From positions 1-64,000 of the forward strand of contig JALECJ010000056.1 of the NCBI GenBank assembly GCA_023515745.1: a stretch of 64,000 nt of DNA, written 5' to 3'. The notes under the pieces are model-generated. The model did no database searches and was not told the origin of the DNA. It saw nothing but the letters and a program-made list of their open reading frames with translations. Both the position numbers and the translations under genes were made by a program. Shown here piece by piece: positions 12,203 to 24,114 of the stretch; position 1 is the first letter of the stretch, and every line of letters begins with the position of its first letter. Source of the DNA: Amoeboaphelidium protococcarum (Eukaryota > Aphelidiomycota > Aphelidea).

Positions 12203-12720
12203 TGTTATGTCACGGAGTTATTCGATGGAGAAGTAACTTTGGTTGCAGTTGAGTTCACCTGGCGCAGTGGACTTTTTGCATGAAATACTTGATGTCTATG
12301 TGCATATCTTGCTGAAATACTATCGCGCTTTACCTAATGTTAGGTCGCTTTTTCAATAAGTATTTCGTTTGCTAGTCATTGTTGTTGCATCATACTGTAA
12401 TCATCTTTGCGTCTGGGTAAGTTGGGTAAATTGGTACACGTGTTAAGTACAGCTATGTAGGCGCTCATTGGTGCTGCAGATGATGAAGGGCTTATGCAAT
12501 GAATTTAAGCAAGGTGTCATGCTAAATTGGTCAAGGTTAAGGTGATGGTGTCCAGTGTAATGCCAGGTTGAGTTTTTTGGCTTTGTTACGTCGTTGGGAC
12601 AATTCGAAGATTACAGTTGCTACTACGGGGAGATGTGGGTACCCCGATGAAAAGATCGCCGGAGCTTTTTTGAAAGTGTACGAGTGATCGCTGAACCCGC
12701 ATGACCGTGTGCTGAAAGAG

Positions 12721-12840
12721 ATGAACATTAGCAAGGGTGAAAGTGTCTGCTACTCATCAGCTGTATGTCCTCATTGTCTCGAGCAAGTCAAATTTCTAGC
12801 ATCTAGATGTCCTCATTGCACCTCTTAGATTTAGTAGTGA
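12721..12840 (+). pseudogene. Truncated copy of the MscL C-terminal tail
   Basis: A 39-residue frame beginning at ATG 12721 repeats the MscL ending (ISKGES...CPHCLEQVKFLASRCPHC) and the same UAG UAG UGA end. The pore-forming part is absent; the 12.5-12.7 kb DNA before it is unrelated to MscL. Differences from the parent are mostly conservative (for example Ser to Pro, making CPHC in both knuckles). It is either a dead fragment or a stand-alone zinc ribbon. Confidence 0.75.
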
Positions 12841-12976
12841 CAAATAGCTTATGACTCCACAGACAACTCTTAAAATAGAGTAGTTTCCGTCTCTTCTGAT
12901 TTCGCGTTTCACAATTTCTGATTCTTCTTTGTTGTTTCAACTCCATGGTTCTGAGCGGGGGTTCTTTTAATGTTAT
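12730..12976 (+). repeat. Dispersed direct duplication, copy B
   Basis: Partner of 6832-7077, same orientation, differing at a few positions and one inserted T near its right end. Includes the MscL-tail frame and its 3' flank. No target-site duplication or terminal inverted repeat seen. Confidence 0.9.
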
Positions 12977-13015
12977 CAGCACACTCAAATAACACTAAAT
13001 ATCACAGTAAAAGGC

Positions 13016-14224
13016 ATGGATTATTTTGTGTATGAATAGATTGAATAAATTTAGAAGAAGCGATAGTATAGATCGAGGCGAAGAGGTCATACTGCTCCGT
13101 TGAAGTTGTCTGATGAGGCTGCCGGGGCGCTCCGTAAAGGCAGTCAATTGATATCAAATGTATTTCAGGCTGTCAAGTAAGGCAGTATTGTCGGAGCTTT
13201 AGATGCAGTTACAGATACTTACAGTGCAGACGATTAAAAATCTGCTGGATATATCTGGAGGCACAAAGAGTCAAAGTCTAATGTGGGATTTTTTAGTCAA
13301 TTAAAGTCGTTCTTCACTGGACCTGTTAACAAAGAAGTAAAAGAGGAATCTAGCTTTATTGCTGCTGATGTGGGAAGAAGTCTAGCGCTGATTTAATAAC
13401 AGGTGGAAAAGGATTAATTGCGATCAAGTTAAGTGAATTTACTATCACGCTGCTGGGATGAAGAAGAGTAATCAACACTACTCACAAATGGTTAAGCGCA
13501 CGAAGAATCTCAGGCAGCAGCAGATGATTCTGTAAATCAACTGATCGAACAGTTGGAATAGACTTCTCAAAGCTTAAAAGAGTCTGAGACGAGACAGGAT
13601 CTAGTCAAATAGAATCATAGCGATAATCAATTCTCTTTAATGGCGATGTTGGTACGTAGAAATACATTCAACAACTAAAGCTCATCCAGATTGCGGGCTC
13701 GATAAATTTAAAGCAAGATTGAAGACTTGAAAAGGGTAAGTCGCAACTCAAGATATAAATCTGAGATTATATGAATTGTGTAGGATCTCCTTGAATATGC
13801 TGGGACTTTAAATTCTGAATTCTTGGATGCTGATATAGTGCTTGCGCCAAAAGTGGAGCCACGAATACCGCCACCACCACCACCTCCAAGCTTTGCGTCA
13901 GTATCATCCAGCCGACGGGGCAATACTGAGGAAATGAAAATGACTGAAATTAGACGCGGTGATAAATCATCATCAAATGCCGATTTACAGACCTCTATTA
14001 GCAACAGATTAAAGTCTTCGGAACCATACTTGAGAATCACTAACATTTAGAGAAGCCCAGGAGGTAAGAAATTTAACTTAATGGCATATCGTAATTGACA
14101 TTGTCTCATAGTAAAAAGGAATGTAGGCACTCCAATAAGAAAGCCGTCTGATGGTTACTAAGGCCCTGGAAAAGATTTGATACTTGGATTGTAGCGAAAG
14201 TTCAAGTCTATTAGCATCGATTGA
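13016..14224 (+). CDS. Coiled-coil protein with polyproline tract, unknown family
   Basis: Three exons: 13016-13735, 13784-14063, 14112-14224; two 48-nt introns with GTAAG donors. 370 residues. A basic start (KKRQYRSRRRGH), a long helical middle rich in Gln/Glu with likely coiled coils (about 150-260, for example QLIEQLEQTSQSLKESE), then RIPPPPPPPSF, and a basic C-terminus GKDLILGLQRKFKSISID. A proline tract followed by a short amphipathic basic helix recalls actin regulators and mitochondrial fission regulators, but I cannot name a family. Consistent splicing in frame supports a real gene. Confidence 0.6.
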
Positions 14225-14298
14225 CAAATGATGATATATCTATAAAGATTAATGTCAATAATGCATTGAATGGCAATATTCTATACGAATTCATTTTT

Positions 14299-14691
14299 TC
14301 ATGCATTCTAGTCTGCGTTACTCTCGTTCAACTGTTGATACTAAACTGGTCGTTACTAACGCCGCAGCACTGCGATGGTGACTATTCCGGCAACTGCAAC
14401 CATCACGCTTAAGCCTGAAGCAATGGCAGCAATGCTTACATTCGACTGCTATTTCTAAGCAGCGGCATCCATCAATTCCTGTTGAGCCTACCAACTCTCC
14501 TAATCATAATCTGTTTCAATATTGGCCGTCTTGTCCGGCATACTTGGCGGTGTATCAGTGACTGCCATGCAGCCATTGTCCATGTCCATATCCATATCAG
14601 TGGACATGGTGTTGTTTTAAGCTAATGTCAAAGTGACATATGGCAATAATGCCATGATGATGAACCATATGAATATGATGCTTAAGCGCAT
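14299..14691 (-). CDS. Small type I membrane protein
   Basis: 130 residues. Signal peptide (MRLSIIFIWFIIMALL, cleavage likely after the Ala near 24), a short Asp/Met-rich ectodomain with one Cys, then a transmembrane helix (about 88-108, IAAIASGLSVMVAVAGIV) followed by RR and a Gln-rich cytosolic tail of about 20 residues. Four UAA/UAG Gln codons lie in that tail. Convergent with the coiled-coil gene; the 3' ends are 74 nt apart. Function unknown; may be a surface or vesicle protein. Confidence 0.6.
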
Positions 14692-15103
14692 TTTTACCTG
14701 CAATCAATTTCGGTTGCAACGTTGACAACGAAGAAACTGAATGCCTAATCGTTTTAGTATCAGTTGAAGAGCAATTACTACTGATGTGTCTAAATTTAGC
14801 ACGCGTTTAAGTTCCGACACTACAAGTTAATTTCCCCACTGAAACCAGTCCCTTACGCGATATTTGCGTTAACAGTCTAAGCCTGATGATATGGAGTCTG
14901 AACAAGTTATGACGCGCAAAAAATGATGTAGATTGTATTGCCGTGCGTACCACTGTCATCTTCTAACCGCTAGATAGATCAACCACTGACAACGCCACAA
15001 AATATCTTAATTAAAAAATCGAACCCGTCATAAACTAATTCATATACCATAAATTCAATAATCTGCTATTGGTAGGCCGATCAACTCTTCTACTCATCTA
15101 ACG
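14692..15103. other. Intergenic region
   Basis: Promoter side of the small membrane protein gene. No gene or repeat supported. Confidence 0.35.
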
Positions 15104-15640
15104 ATGGCATTTTCAAAATCTTGCGGCCTTCATTTTTAAAATGTTTCGTCATCATTTTCAAAATCGCATTATCTCGCAAATGCTCAGGCACCTCCTTCTA
15201 TCCAGCAGTCCAATAATACAGGTCCCAGTCATTTTCATCAAGTAATCGGTCGTACTACTGTAATTACTGATGAGATAGAGTGTGCAGATGCTTTTAAGCA
15301 AACGTAGAGCAAAGCAGATCACTCTCCAAGATCCCCCTCTTTCTTGATTAATACAGCAACCGGGCACGCATTGTGTCAACGCTCTCACCATCCCCAGCAA
15401 TTCTAAGTGGTGGAAGAGGACCACTTTACACTGACATAAATCGGGACTATCGCGTTAGTAGAAACAAACCTTTTCTAATCATCTTATTACCGTATAAGCT
15501 TGAATACTATCGGCAGTGATCTCACTAACGAAAGAAGAGAAATACGTCAGTCAAACATTTCGCAACTGATGATCTTCGCAAAAGAAGACTTTGATTCGAC
15601 TAGAAAGACTTTTACTTAAATGATGTTACCATAAAAATGA
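15104..15640 (+). CDS. Hypothetical protein
   Basis: 178 residues from ATG to UGA, readable only with the Gln code. Polar, rich in Ser, Gln, His and Thr; no membrane segment, signal peptide or motif. A shorter Cys-rich frame on the opposite strand (15158-15424) competes with it. Length alone gives weak support, so it may be chance. Confidence 0.25.
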
Positions 15641-16137
15641 ACGTGTAATATTATTGATTTCAACCACTGATTTAAGACCCAAATTGAGAAAAGTTTGATA
15701 TTACAAGCGTTTAAATCTCTTTTAATAGACGCTCAAAGTTTAACATTGACTTATAAGAGGATACAGTAAGCCGCCACGTTCGGCAATCTGTTAACGGGAA
15801 ATCGCGACGCTCATGTTGAAGTGTTCTGCTGTCTCACGCGGGCGTACAAAGCATGCCTGGCAGTCCTCTGCTTAGATCTTGTAAGCGTAAGAATTATTCG
15901 AAAGCTTTTCAATAGGCGTGCTTTCAATCTAATCTGCCTGCCTTCGAAAACTCTCTTAATATTCTTGTTATCTTCTAATTCATCACGTGGCTATGTTGTT
16001 GTTTGTTGTTTATGGAACGTTTTGAATTTCGCGAAACACTCTCAAATATCATTGTTGTTTCACCTGAAACAATCCCTGTCCCGTCTGTTGTATATAATCG
16101 TTTACACTCCATCCCTTGATCAATATCTGCATAGAAG
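15641..16137. other. Upstream region of surface protein A
   Basis: No gene supported. It ends in a T-rich stretch before the start codon. It does not resemble the upstream DNA of the tandem copy, so duplication did not include the promoter or it has since diverged. Confidence 0.35.
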
Positions 16138-19077
16138 ATGGGCTTTAATTGGACTTATGCCGGCTTTGTAATAGCTATAGCTATTGTCTTGCAAGTCTTT
16201 GTCTTTGAGAAGAGTGACTGGTTCACTGACTCTCCACTGTTTTAAAGAAAACGCCGTTCCCCAATCCCGACTTATAAGCCGCTGAATAATGGTACACTGG
16301 TAAAACGTACTTACTACTACGGCTGCAGACCCCCTTCGTACAGACCTCCATCCTACTGTCCTCCTCCTCCACCACCACCGCCTACTAGGCCGCCACCTCC
16401 CCCTCCTCCTTAACCTCCTTCTCCTTAGCCACCTGCTCCTTAGCCTCCCGCTCCCTAGCCTCCCGCTCCTTCTACATAATGTGATCGCTAGACGATCTTT
16501 GCTTATGGTGATACCTCTTTCATCTAGCTGAGGTTGACCAACAGTCTGTGGGGCTGGTAGAGAAGTAGTTTGAGATGCAGTGAAAACTGGGTCTCTAGTG
16601 TTCTGTACATGAACGCTGTAAACAACATCTTTAGTAACGGGAGAGTTGTTGGTAATTTACAAGTCAAGTTCTCTTGTTCTGGTACTATCACCGCCCGTTA
16701 CGTTGGCTTGAAGTAGTGTAAGAAGACGTTCCGCTCAGTCAATTTCCATGTTGGTTATTCCAGCTGCCCCTCTGTCAATCCTAGCCTATTTACATGTAGT
16801 CCTAATGGTAGATCGAATGACCCAGCCTGTAGAAAGGACTGTGATAGCGGTCAGTGTGATGGTAAGGATATAACGTTGACGTTCACTGGTTGGGATAGTA
16901 GACGCACTGTGTACTTTGTTGCTCACGCCGTATCCAATTCAGAGCTGTGCGCTTCTGATGATTGTGGAAGTACTCCGCCATAAACTGTTACCGTCACATC
17001 GACTTTGACTAAGACTATGGTGAGTACAGTCTTTAGTACGATTATCAGGACTAGTACCATCTAACTACCCCCTGTCACAATAACGAGGGCCACGACTGTT
17101 ACTCATATAGTATCCACGACTTTGACTATCTGTCCTCCGCCCGTGACGTCCTATATCACAAGAAGTGTGTCGTATCCTGTTACTACTACTATCACATTGC
17201 CACCGAGAACTATCACAAGTCTGATCACATTGCCGCCGGTTACTACTACCTATCTTGTAACAGTTGACAAACCTCCGATTACTACTACTCTGACAATTAC
17301 TAACACTCAGTTTGTTACTAATACTGAAACTACCACTACGTATCTGCCTGCATCTACCTTCACCATAACTGAGACTTCCACTCTGCCTGGGACCGTAACC
17401 ACTTTAACTATCACTGAAGATGGTCAAGTGATTACTAGCTACATTACGAGCACAGGAATTGTTACTATAACTGGTACTTAGACAGTAACCACAACTAATG
17501 TTTAATACATCACTTTGGATCCTGTCACTGTTACTGTTAATTAGCCTGCTACCACCATTACCACTGCGTTGACTATTACTTAGACGTCTTTGGTAACTGT
17601 GACTGAGACTTCTCCTGTGTACTCTACTATTTCCACGACCGTCTTTAGTACGACAACGTCTACTGTGCTGGTGCCAACCACTATCATTACGTTTATCCCT
17701 GGTGAGACTGCTTTGACCACTGTTACCTCATTTATGACTTAGACAGTGATGCAGACACTGTACAGCTACATCACTATAACCGAAAGAATTACTGAGACTG
17801 TTACTGTTAGTGGGGGTGGTGGTGGACCGCCTGTGACTTCCTATATTACGATTACTCAAGCCCCGGTTACTGTTACTGAGACCAAGTCTATAACTCTGCC
17901 GTAGGTTACTGTGACTGTGACTGTTGCTGCCACCACTATTATACAAACGTCTACTGTGTTTTAGACACAAACCTATACCATGACGTAGACTATCACTGAG
18001 TCTGGCACTACCATTACCACGACTATTTTCAGTACAAGCACTGTATCTGTTCTGGCAACCTCTACTTCTACTATTCCATCCACTACCACCACCTATACCC
18101 CTCTGCCTACTCCTACTTGCATTGATGTTGGTGGAGCATATCCTTTTAATGCGTTCTTTAGTGGTTCCTATTCTGCTAGTTCAGATGTTCAAGGAAGACT
18201 GGCTGTTGGTGGTGATGCAGCCTTTGCTGGCGGCTTCTCTATCGCGGATCAGCTCTATGGCATTGATTAATGTAAATCAGCAACATTGGTCATTGGCGGT
18301 AAATTGGTCAATTGGTTGACTGGTCGTAACTATTATGGTAATATTGTTGTTGGTGATGATTCGACTGCCAAGCCTTCTGTACCCAACAATAATATCGGTT
18401 ATGTTTTGGAGCAGGAGTGTTCTATAAAGAAAATTCCTAACTTTATAGATTTTACTGCTATTAGTCAAAAGTTGATCAAATTGTCCTAGACGATGGCATC
18501 TTGGGTTCCTACTGCTTTGAGTGTTAATGTCAGGTATGGTTTGATGACCATCAAAGTTGGTGGTCTAAATCGCTATGAAATCATCAATATTTAGAACGGA
18601 TCCATGTTTACCGATAGGATTATTAACGACTTTGCGATTGAAGGTGCCACCAACAATACCATCTTAGTGTTTAACATCTTTGGATCCGCTGGTGGATTCA
18701 TCGATATGAATATGGATGCGATGATTGACATTCCTACCATCTTCAACTTTCCTAATGCTACTTCTCTGGATATCAATGGAGTAGCTGTTCGTGGCATGGT
18801 TTTGGCACCATTCGCTAACATTAATGCTGGACCTGGTGTCGTTTGGGGCCCAGTATATGCTGAAAGTGCTGCCGGACCTTTACAGATCAATCTGGTTCCA
18901 GAATTCCCATTATGTCCTAATCCTGATTCTATTTACGGCTTGTAAACCCCAGCGATGTCATAGACGACAGATAGCAGCAGTGGATCTCTGCCAATGAGAA
19001 TCAATTTTAATTTTGGACTTGAATTGATTGTCGCTCTGACTGTGCTGCTCTTTGGAGTGTTTTATATAACGATGTGA
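16138..19077 (+). CDS. Thr-rich surface protein with choice-of-anchor A domain, tandem copy A
   Basis: Intronless, 979 residues. Order: N-terminal hydrophobic helix (about 7-26), a dibasic FQRKRRSP site (possible furin-like cleavage), a Pro/Gln stalk (about 60-115), a Cys-containing globular domain (about 118-280), a long Thr/Val/Ile beta-type repeat (about 290-660, units such as TTTITLPPRTITSLITLPP), a choice-of-anchor A / collagen-binding-like domain (about 662-930, starting CIDVGGAYPFNAFFSGSYS with LVIGGKLVNWLTGRNYYGN), and a C-terminal transmembrane helix (LIVALTVLLFGVFY). Likely a cell-surface adhesin or wall protein. Copy B lies 1 kb downstream. Many Gln codons are UAA/UAG; several align with CAG in copy B. 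Confidence 0.85.
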
Positions 19078-20081
19078 AAGTATCGTATGTATGATGTGTG
19101 ATTATGTGGATTAATAAAGAACTATTGAATAGTGATTTGATTATTATTCTTCAGTCTATTAATTATATACACAAAAGTCTGAGGTTAGCAATTTAAAGCT
19201 AAATATATTACTTTTTGACACTGCTTCCATTTATATCATCATACTACTGTATGCATGCTTTAATGGTGAAACCGAATATTTCAACTCAAAAAACTTTGAA
19301 CACACAGAAGTATTTGCGCAAACCATATAAACACTAGCTTGAAAATAAACCGTCGGCATTTGGTATTGCTTATGTATACGTCATCCGATGTCGCATTTTA
19401 CCCAATTTTAGCCTTCAATTCAACGAAATGCGTCCCAAATGCATTGTGACTGTCAGATTTATGATCAAACATCCACATGGAGCTGCTGCGCCTCATGCCG
19501 CAATATTCCCACGCTAAGGTTAGAAGTGAAACGGACTCAGATAAGGTCAAGCATGAGAATCTTTTCATGATAAGAAATATAGTAACTTACATCATCCACT
19601 TTACTTATCATTTCTTAACAGTGACAAACTAGCGCGTTAGCAAATAGGATAACAATTTGAGTATGCAATGTCATTCTTTTATAGACTCTATGAATGAGTA
19701 GCGGACTTGGAATACTATATTCCTGTAGCTACCTGTATCTACTGTACATAAAAAGGAACCCATATATATAGTACGCATAGTGAATGCAGAGCAAGTAGCG
19801 CTCGGTAAAGCAAGAAACGATACGCAGACTGGCCCTCCGCACAATGCAGAAAGGTGAAACGAAAGTTGGTTTGTTTGCAGACTCGCGCGCGCTTGTTTTA
19901 GCTTCAGGCAATGGGCTCTCGGCCCAGCATTTAAATTCTCCCGCTGCTTAGTCAGTCTTTTTGTTTGGCGCAAAGTCTCCAACTTATTGTTGTTGTTGTT
20001 TCATCGATTTATACTCTCTTCCGCCGTCCGTTTGTATAGTAGTATAAACTTCTTTGTGAGATATCTATCTGTATAATAGTC
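19078..20081. other. Spacer between tandem surface-protein genes
   Basis: One kilobase with no supported gene; short frames on the minus strand (19671-19982) overlap and lack motifs. Presumably the terminator of copy A and the promoter of copy B. Confidence 0.4.
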
Positions 20082-22910
20082 ATGGGTTTCAATTGGTCTT
20101 ATGCTGGGTTTGTGATTGCTTTAGCTGTTGTCTTGCAAGTCTTTGTCTTTGAGAAGAATGACTGGTTCAATGACTCTCCGCTGCTGCAGAGAAAGCGCCG
20201 TTCCCCAATTCCGACTTATAAGCCACTAAATAATGGTACGTTGGATAAGCGTACTTTCTACTGGCCTCCTTCCTACTCACCACCTTCCTATTCGCCTCCT
20301 TCGAGCGCTTCGTGTGATCGTTAGACGATTTTTGCTTATGGTGATACCTCTTTCATCCAGCTGAGATTGACCAACAGTCTCTGGGGCTGGCAGAGAAGTA
20401 GTTTGAGATGCAGTGAAAGCTGGGACTCTAACATTCTGTACATGAATGCTGATAACAATGACTGCAATAGAGGTAGAGCTGTTGGCACTGTGCAGGTCAA
20501 GTTCTCTTGTACTGGCACTATCACTGTCCGTTATGTTGGCTATAAGAAGTGTAAGAAGACTTTTCGCTAGATCAATTTCCATGTTGGGTACTCTAGCTGC
20601 CCTTCTCTGAATCCAAGTTAATTTGCTTGCAGCCCCAATGCAAGATCTAATGATCCTGCTTGTCGAAAGGATTGTGATGGTGGCCAGTGCGATGGTAAGG
20701 ATGTGACGTTTACCTTTACTGGTTGGGACAGTAGACGTACTGTGTACTTTGTTGCCCACGCTGTATCTAATGGAGAGTTGTGTGCTAGCGATGATTGTGG
20801 AAGTACTCCACCGCAGACTGTCACAGTCACATCGACGATAACTAAGACTGTGGTAAGTACTCTATTCAGCACGATTATTAGGACTAGTATCATTTAGCTG
20901 CCACCTGTCACTATAATGAGGACGACAACTGTTTCTCATGTTGTCACCTCGACTATAATTATCCGTCCTCAGCCTGTGACGTCCTATATCACAAGAAGTG
21001 TGTCGTATCCTGTTACTACTACTATCACACTGCCACCGAGAACTATCACAAGTCTGATCACATTGCCGCCGGTTACTACTACTTATCTTGTAACAGTTGA
21101 CAAACCTCCGATTACTACTACTCTGACAATTACTAACACGCAGTTTGTTACTAATACTGAAACTACCACTACGTATCTGCCTGCATCTACCTTCACCATA
21201 ACTGAGACTTCCACTCTGCCTGGTACTGTAACCACTTTAACTGTCACTGAAGATGGTTAAGTGATTACAAGCTACATAACGAGCACTGGAATAATTACTA
21301 TAACTGGTACTTAGACAGTAACTACAACTAATATCTAGTACATTACATCTGGCCCTGTGACTGTTACTGTTAATTAGCCGGCTACCACGATTACCACTGC
21401 ATTGACTATCACTTAGACGTCTTTGGTAACTGTGACTGAAACTTCTCCGGTGTACTCTACTATCTCTACCACCATATTTAGTACGACTACTTCTACTGTG
21501 CTGGTGCCAACCACTATCATTACGTTTATCCCTGGTGAGACTGCTTTGACCACCGTCACTTCTTTTATGACTTAGACAGTGATGTAGACGTTGTACAGCT
21601 ACATTACTACTACAGAGAGACTTACTGAGACTGTTACTGTTAGTGGAGGTGGCGGTGGACCGCCTGTGACTTCCTATATTACGATTACTCAAGCCCCTGT
21701 TACTGTTACTGAGACCAGGTCTATAACTCTGCCGTAGGTTACAGTGACTGTTACTGTTGCTGCCACCACTATTATTCAAACGTCTACTGTGTTTTAGACA
21801 CAAACCTATACCATGACGTAGACTATTACTGAATCTGGTACTACCATTACCACGACTATCTTCAGCACTAGTACTGTTACTGTCCTGGCTACCTCTACTT
21901 CTACTATTCCATCCACAACTACCACCTATACCCCTCTGCCCACTCCTACTTGTATTGATGTTGGTGGAGCATATCCTTTCAATGCGTTCTTTAGTGGCTC
22001 GTACTCTGCTAGTTCTGATGTTCAAGGAAGACTGGCTGTTGGTGGTGATGCAGCTTTTGCAGGCGGCTTCTCTATCGCTGACTAGCTCTATGGCATCGAT
22101 TAATGTAAATCAGCTACGTTAGTCATTGGCGGTAAATTGGTAAATTGGTTCACTGGTCGTAACTATTATGGTAATATTGTTGTTGGTGATGATTCGACTG
22201 CGAAGCCTTCTGTACCCAACAACAATATTGGTTATGTTTTGGAACAGGAGTGTAGCTTAAGGAAAGTTCCTAACTTTATAGATTTTACTGCTATTAGTCA
22301 AAAGTTAATCCAGTTGTCGCAGAAGATGGCATCTTGGGTTCCTACTACTCTCAATGTTAATGTCAGGTATGGTTTGATGACTATCTAGGTTGGTGGTCTT
22401 AATCGCTATGAAGTGATTAATATTTAGAATGGATCCATGTTTACTAGTAGAGTGGTCAATGATTTTGCAATTAAAGGTGCTACTAACAATACCATCCTGG
22501 TGTTTAACATTTTTGGGTCTGCTGGTGGATTCGTCAATATGAACATGGAATCGCTGAAGGACATTCCTACCATCTTCAACTTTCCTAATGCCACATCTCT
22601 ATAAATTAGTGGAGTAGGTGTCCGTGGCATGGTTTTGGCACCTCTTGCTAACGTTAATGCTGGACCTGGCGTAGTTTGGGGCCCATTTTTCGCTGAGAGT
22701 GCAGCTGGACCCTTGCAGATTAATTTGGTTCCAAATTTTCCTCTGTGTGCAAATCCGGATTCTATTTATGGTCTACAAACTGCGGCAATGTCTCAGTAGA
22801 CTAGCAGCAGCAGTGGATCTTAGCCTTTAAGAATCAATTTTAACTTTGGGTTGGAAGTGATTGTTGCTCTGACCGTTCTTCTTTTTGGAGTGTTTTATTT
22901 AACGATGTGA
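20082..22910 (+). CDS. Thr-rich surface protein with choice-of-anchor A domain, tandem copy B
   Basis: Intronless, 942 residues; same architecture as copy A: hydrophobic N-terminus, QRKRRSP site, short stalk, Cys domain with GDTSFIQLRLTNSLWGW, Thr-rich repeats, choice-of-anchor A domain, C-terminal transmembrane helix. The chief difference is the stalk: copy A has a long Pro/Gln run, copy B a short PPSYSPPSYSPPS. Nucleotide identity is very high across the repeats and anchor domain, so the pair is a fairly recent tandem duplication or is kept alike by gene conversion. Confidence 0.85.
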
Positions 22911-23337
22911 TTGTGCTATTTTGAATAATGTGTGTGACTAATAGGATTGATATGAAAAGTGAGATCAAATGAGTAATAAAAAATTGTCTAAAACCATACG
23001 CCTTTCTGATAAAGCAGTCTGATTGAAACATCTAAAAGTTCCGATAATGCTGGTAGCTGATCTTTGTCTTCATTTATCAAATTAATTTACACTTTCTGTG
23101 AACTAAAACCATTTGAAATTAACACATTGATCATTGAAGTTCATTCACTAAACACGTAACGTAACGCTTTTCAATTTGACAAAGTATAACTAAAGCTATC
23201 AATCATGACACCATTCGCCGGAATTTGATTGCCGTGTTGTAGATTATCCTATGAGGAAACCGGATTAATCATTTCAATTGACAAGGAGCGCGAATGATTA
23301 ATAGGACGAACTTGCACTGCAGTCTGGGGATTGATAA
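22911..23337. other. Intergenic region
   Basis: AT-rich; no gene or repeat supported. Confidence 0.35.
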
Positions 23338-23523
23338 TCAGCGCCGGAGATGTTTAAATATTAGAGTCGTCTGAAGTCGCGTCTTGTTTATTCTGAGACT
23401 GTTTTCTTCCAAAGATACGATCACATAATCGATGGAATATACTACCACTGCGCTAATTAACAGGATCAGAACTATTTGATGAATGTGCAATGTCAATCTC
23501 TTATATAGTTGACTATAAACCAT
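23338..23523 (-). CDS. Small single-pass membrane protein, uncertain
   Basis: 61 residues from ATG 23523: a basic N-terminus, one strong transmembrane helix (about 15-38, IVLILLISAVVVYSIDYVIV) and a basic tail. It sits just downstream of the RING gene on the same strand and could be a separate exon of it (giving a membrane RING protein), but no clean splice was found. Confidence 0.3.
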   Translation of the reverse strand: MVYSQLYKRLTLHIHQIVLILLISAVVVYSIDYVIVSLEENSLRINKTRLQTTLIFKHLRR

Positions 23524-23636
23524 GAGCAAATTTATCGTGACAAATAATCAGAGGCATATCTTACGGCACTATCAAAGCTTATTGTGGAGGATCGTTTGCG
23601 ATTTGATCACGTCCGAGCGTTTCAGAACTCCAACAA

Positions 23637-23978
23637 TCACGTTTCACCATTGTTATTAACTACACATGAAAGCCTGATGACTAGTATTCCAGTAATTAGT
23701 TTTGATGATACACATACTTTGGAGCATATAGCACATTTCTGCTTGCTAAAGAATATTCTTTTGAAAGGGCAAGTATCCTTGAAGCATGGTTCACAAAACT
23801 CGTGTCCACAAGGATAGACTTGCACTTGAGTTTACAAAACTTTACACACAGGACAACGTGGCTCCAAAAATGTACTTGAGGAACTTCCAGACTCCGTCTA
23901 CAATTGCACCACAGATAACTTTATCTATATATATGGGTGTATAGATTGATATCTTACGCGTTATACTAGATCAAACAT
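23637..23978 (-). CDS. Small RING-finger protein
   Basis: Two exons, 23958-23978 and 23637-23897, with a 60-nt intron ending in TTGTAG; 93 residues. The RING pattern is CPVC, then CGHEFCEPC, then CAIC (C3HC4-like), giving an E3-ubiquitin-ligase-type zinc fold. There is little else in the protein. It may be a partial gene model with further exons, including the hydrophobic frame downstream. Confidence 0.6.
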
Positions 23979-24114
23979 GATGTTTAGGTACAAAATGTGT
24001 TTCAAAATTGGTGATTGTCTGTAAAGAGGAAACAAAGGAGACACGACAATTTAGCCTAAGAGCTTTTATTGAAATCAAGCGGAGTATTTATCGTCAATTT
24101 AGATTTTTATATGG

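Noticed and set aside
17122-18120. CRISPR or satellite array
   Set aside because: The repeats are in-frame Thr/Val-rich coding units of varying length, not uniform direct repeats with spacers.
21237-22025. 262-codon minus-strand Ser/Asn/Arg-rich frame
   Set aside because: Antisense shadow of the Thr-rich repeats of surface protein B.
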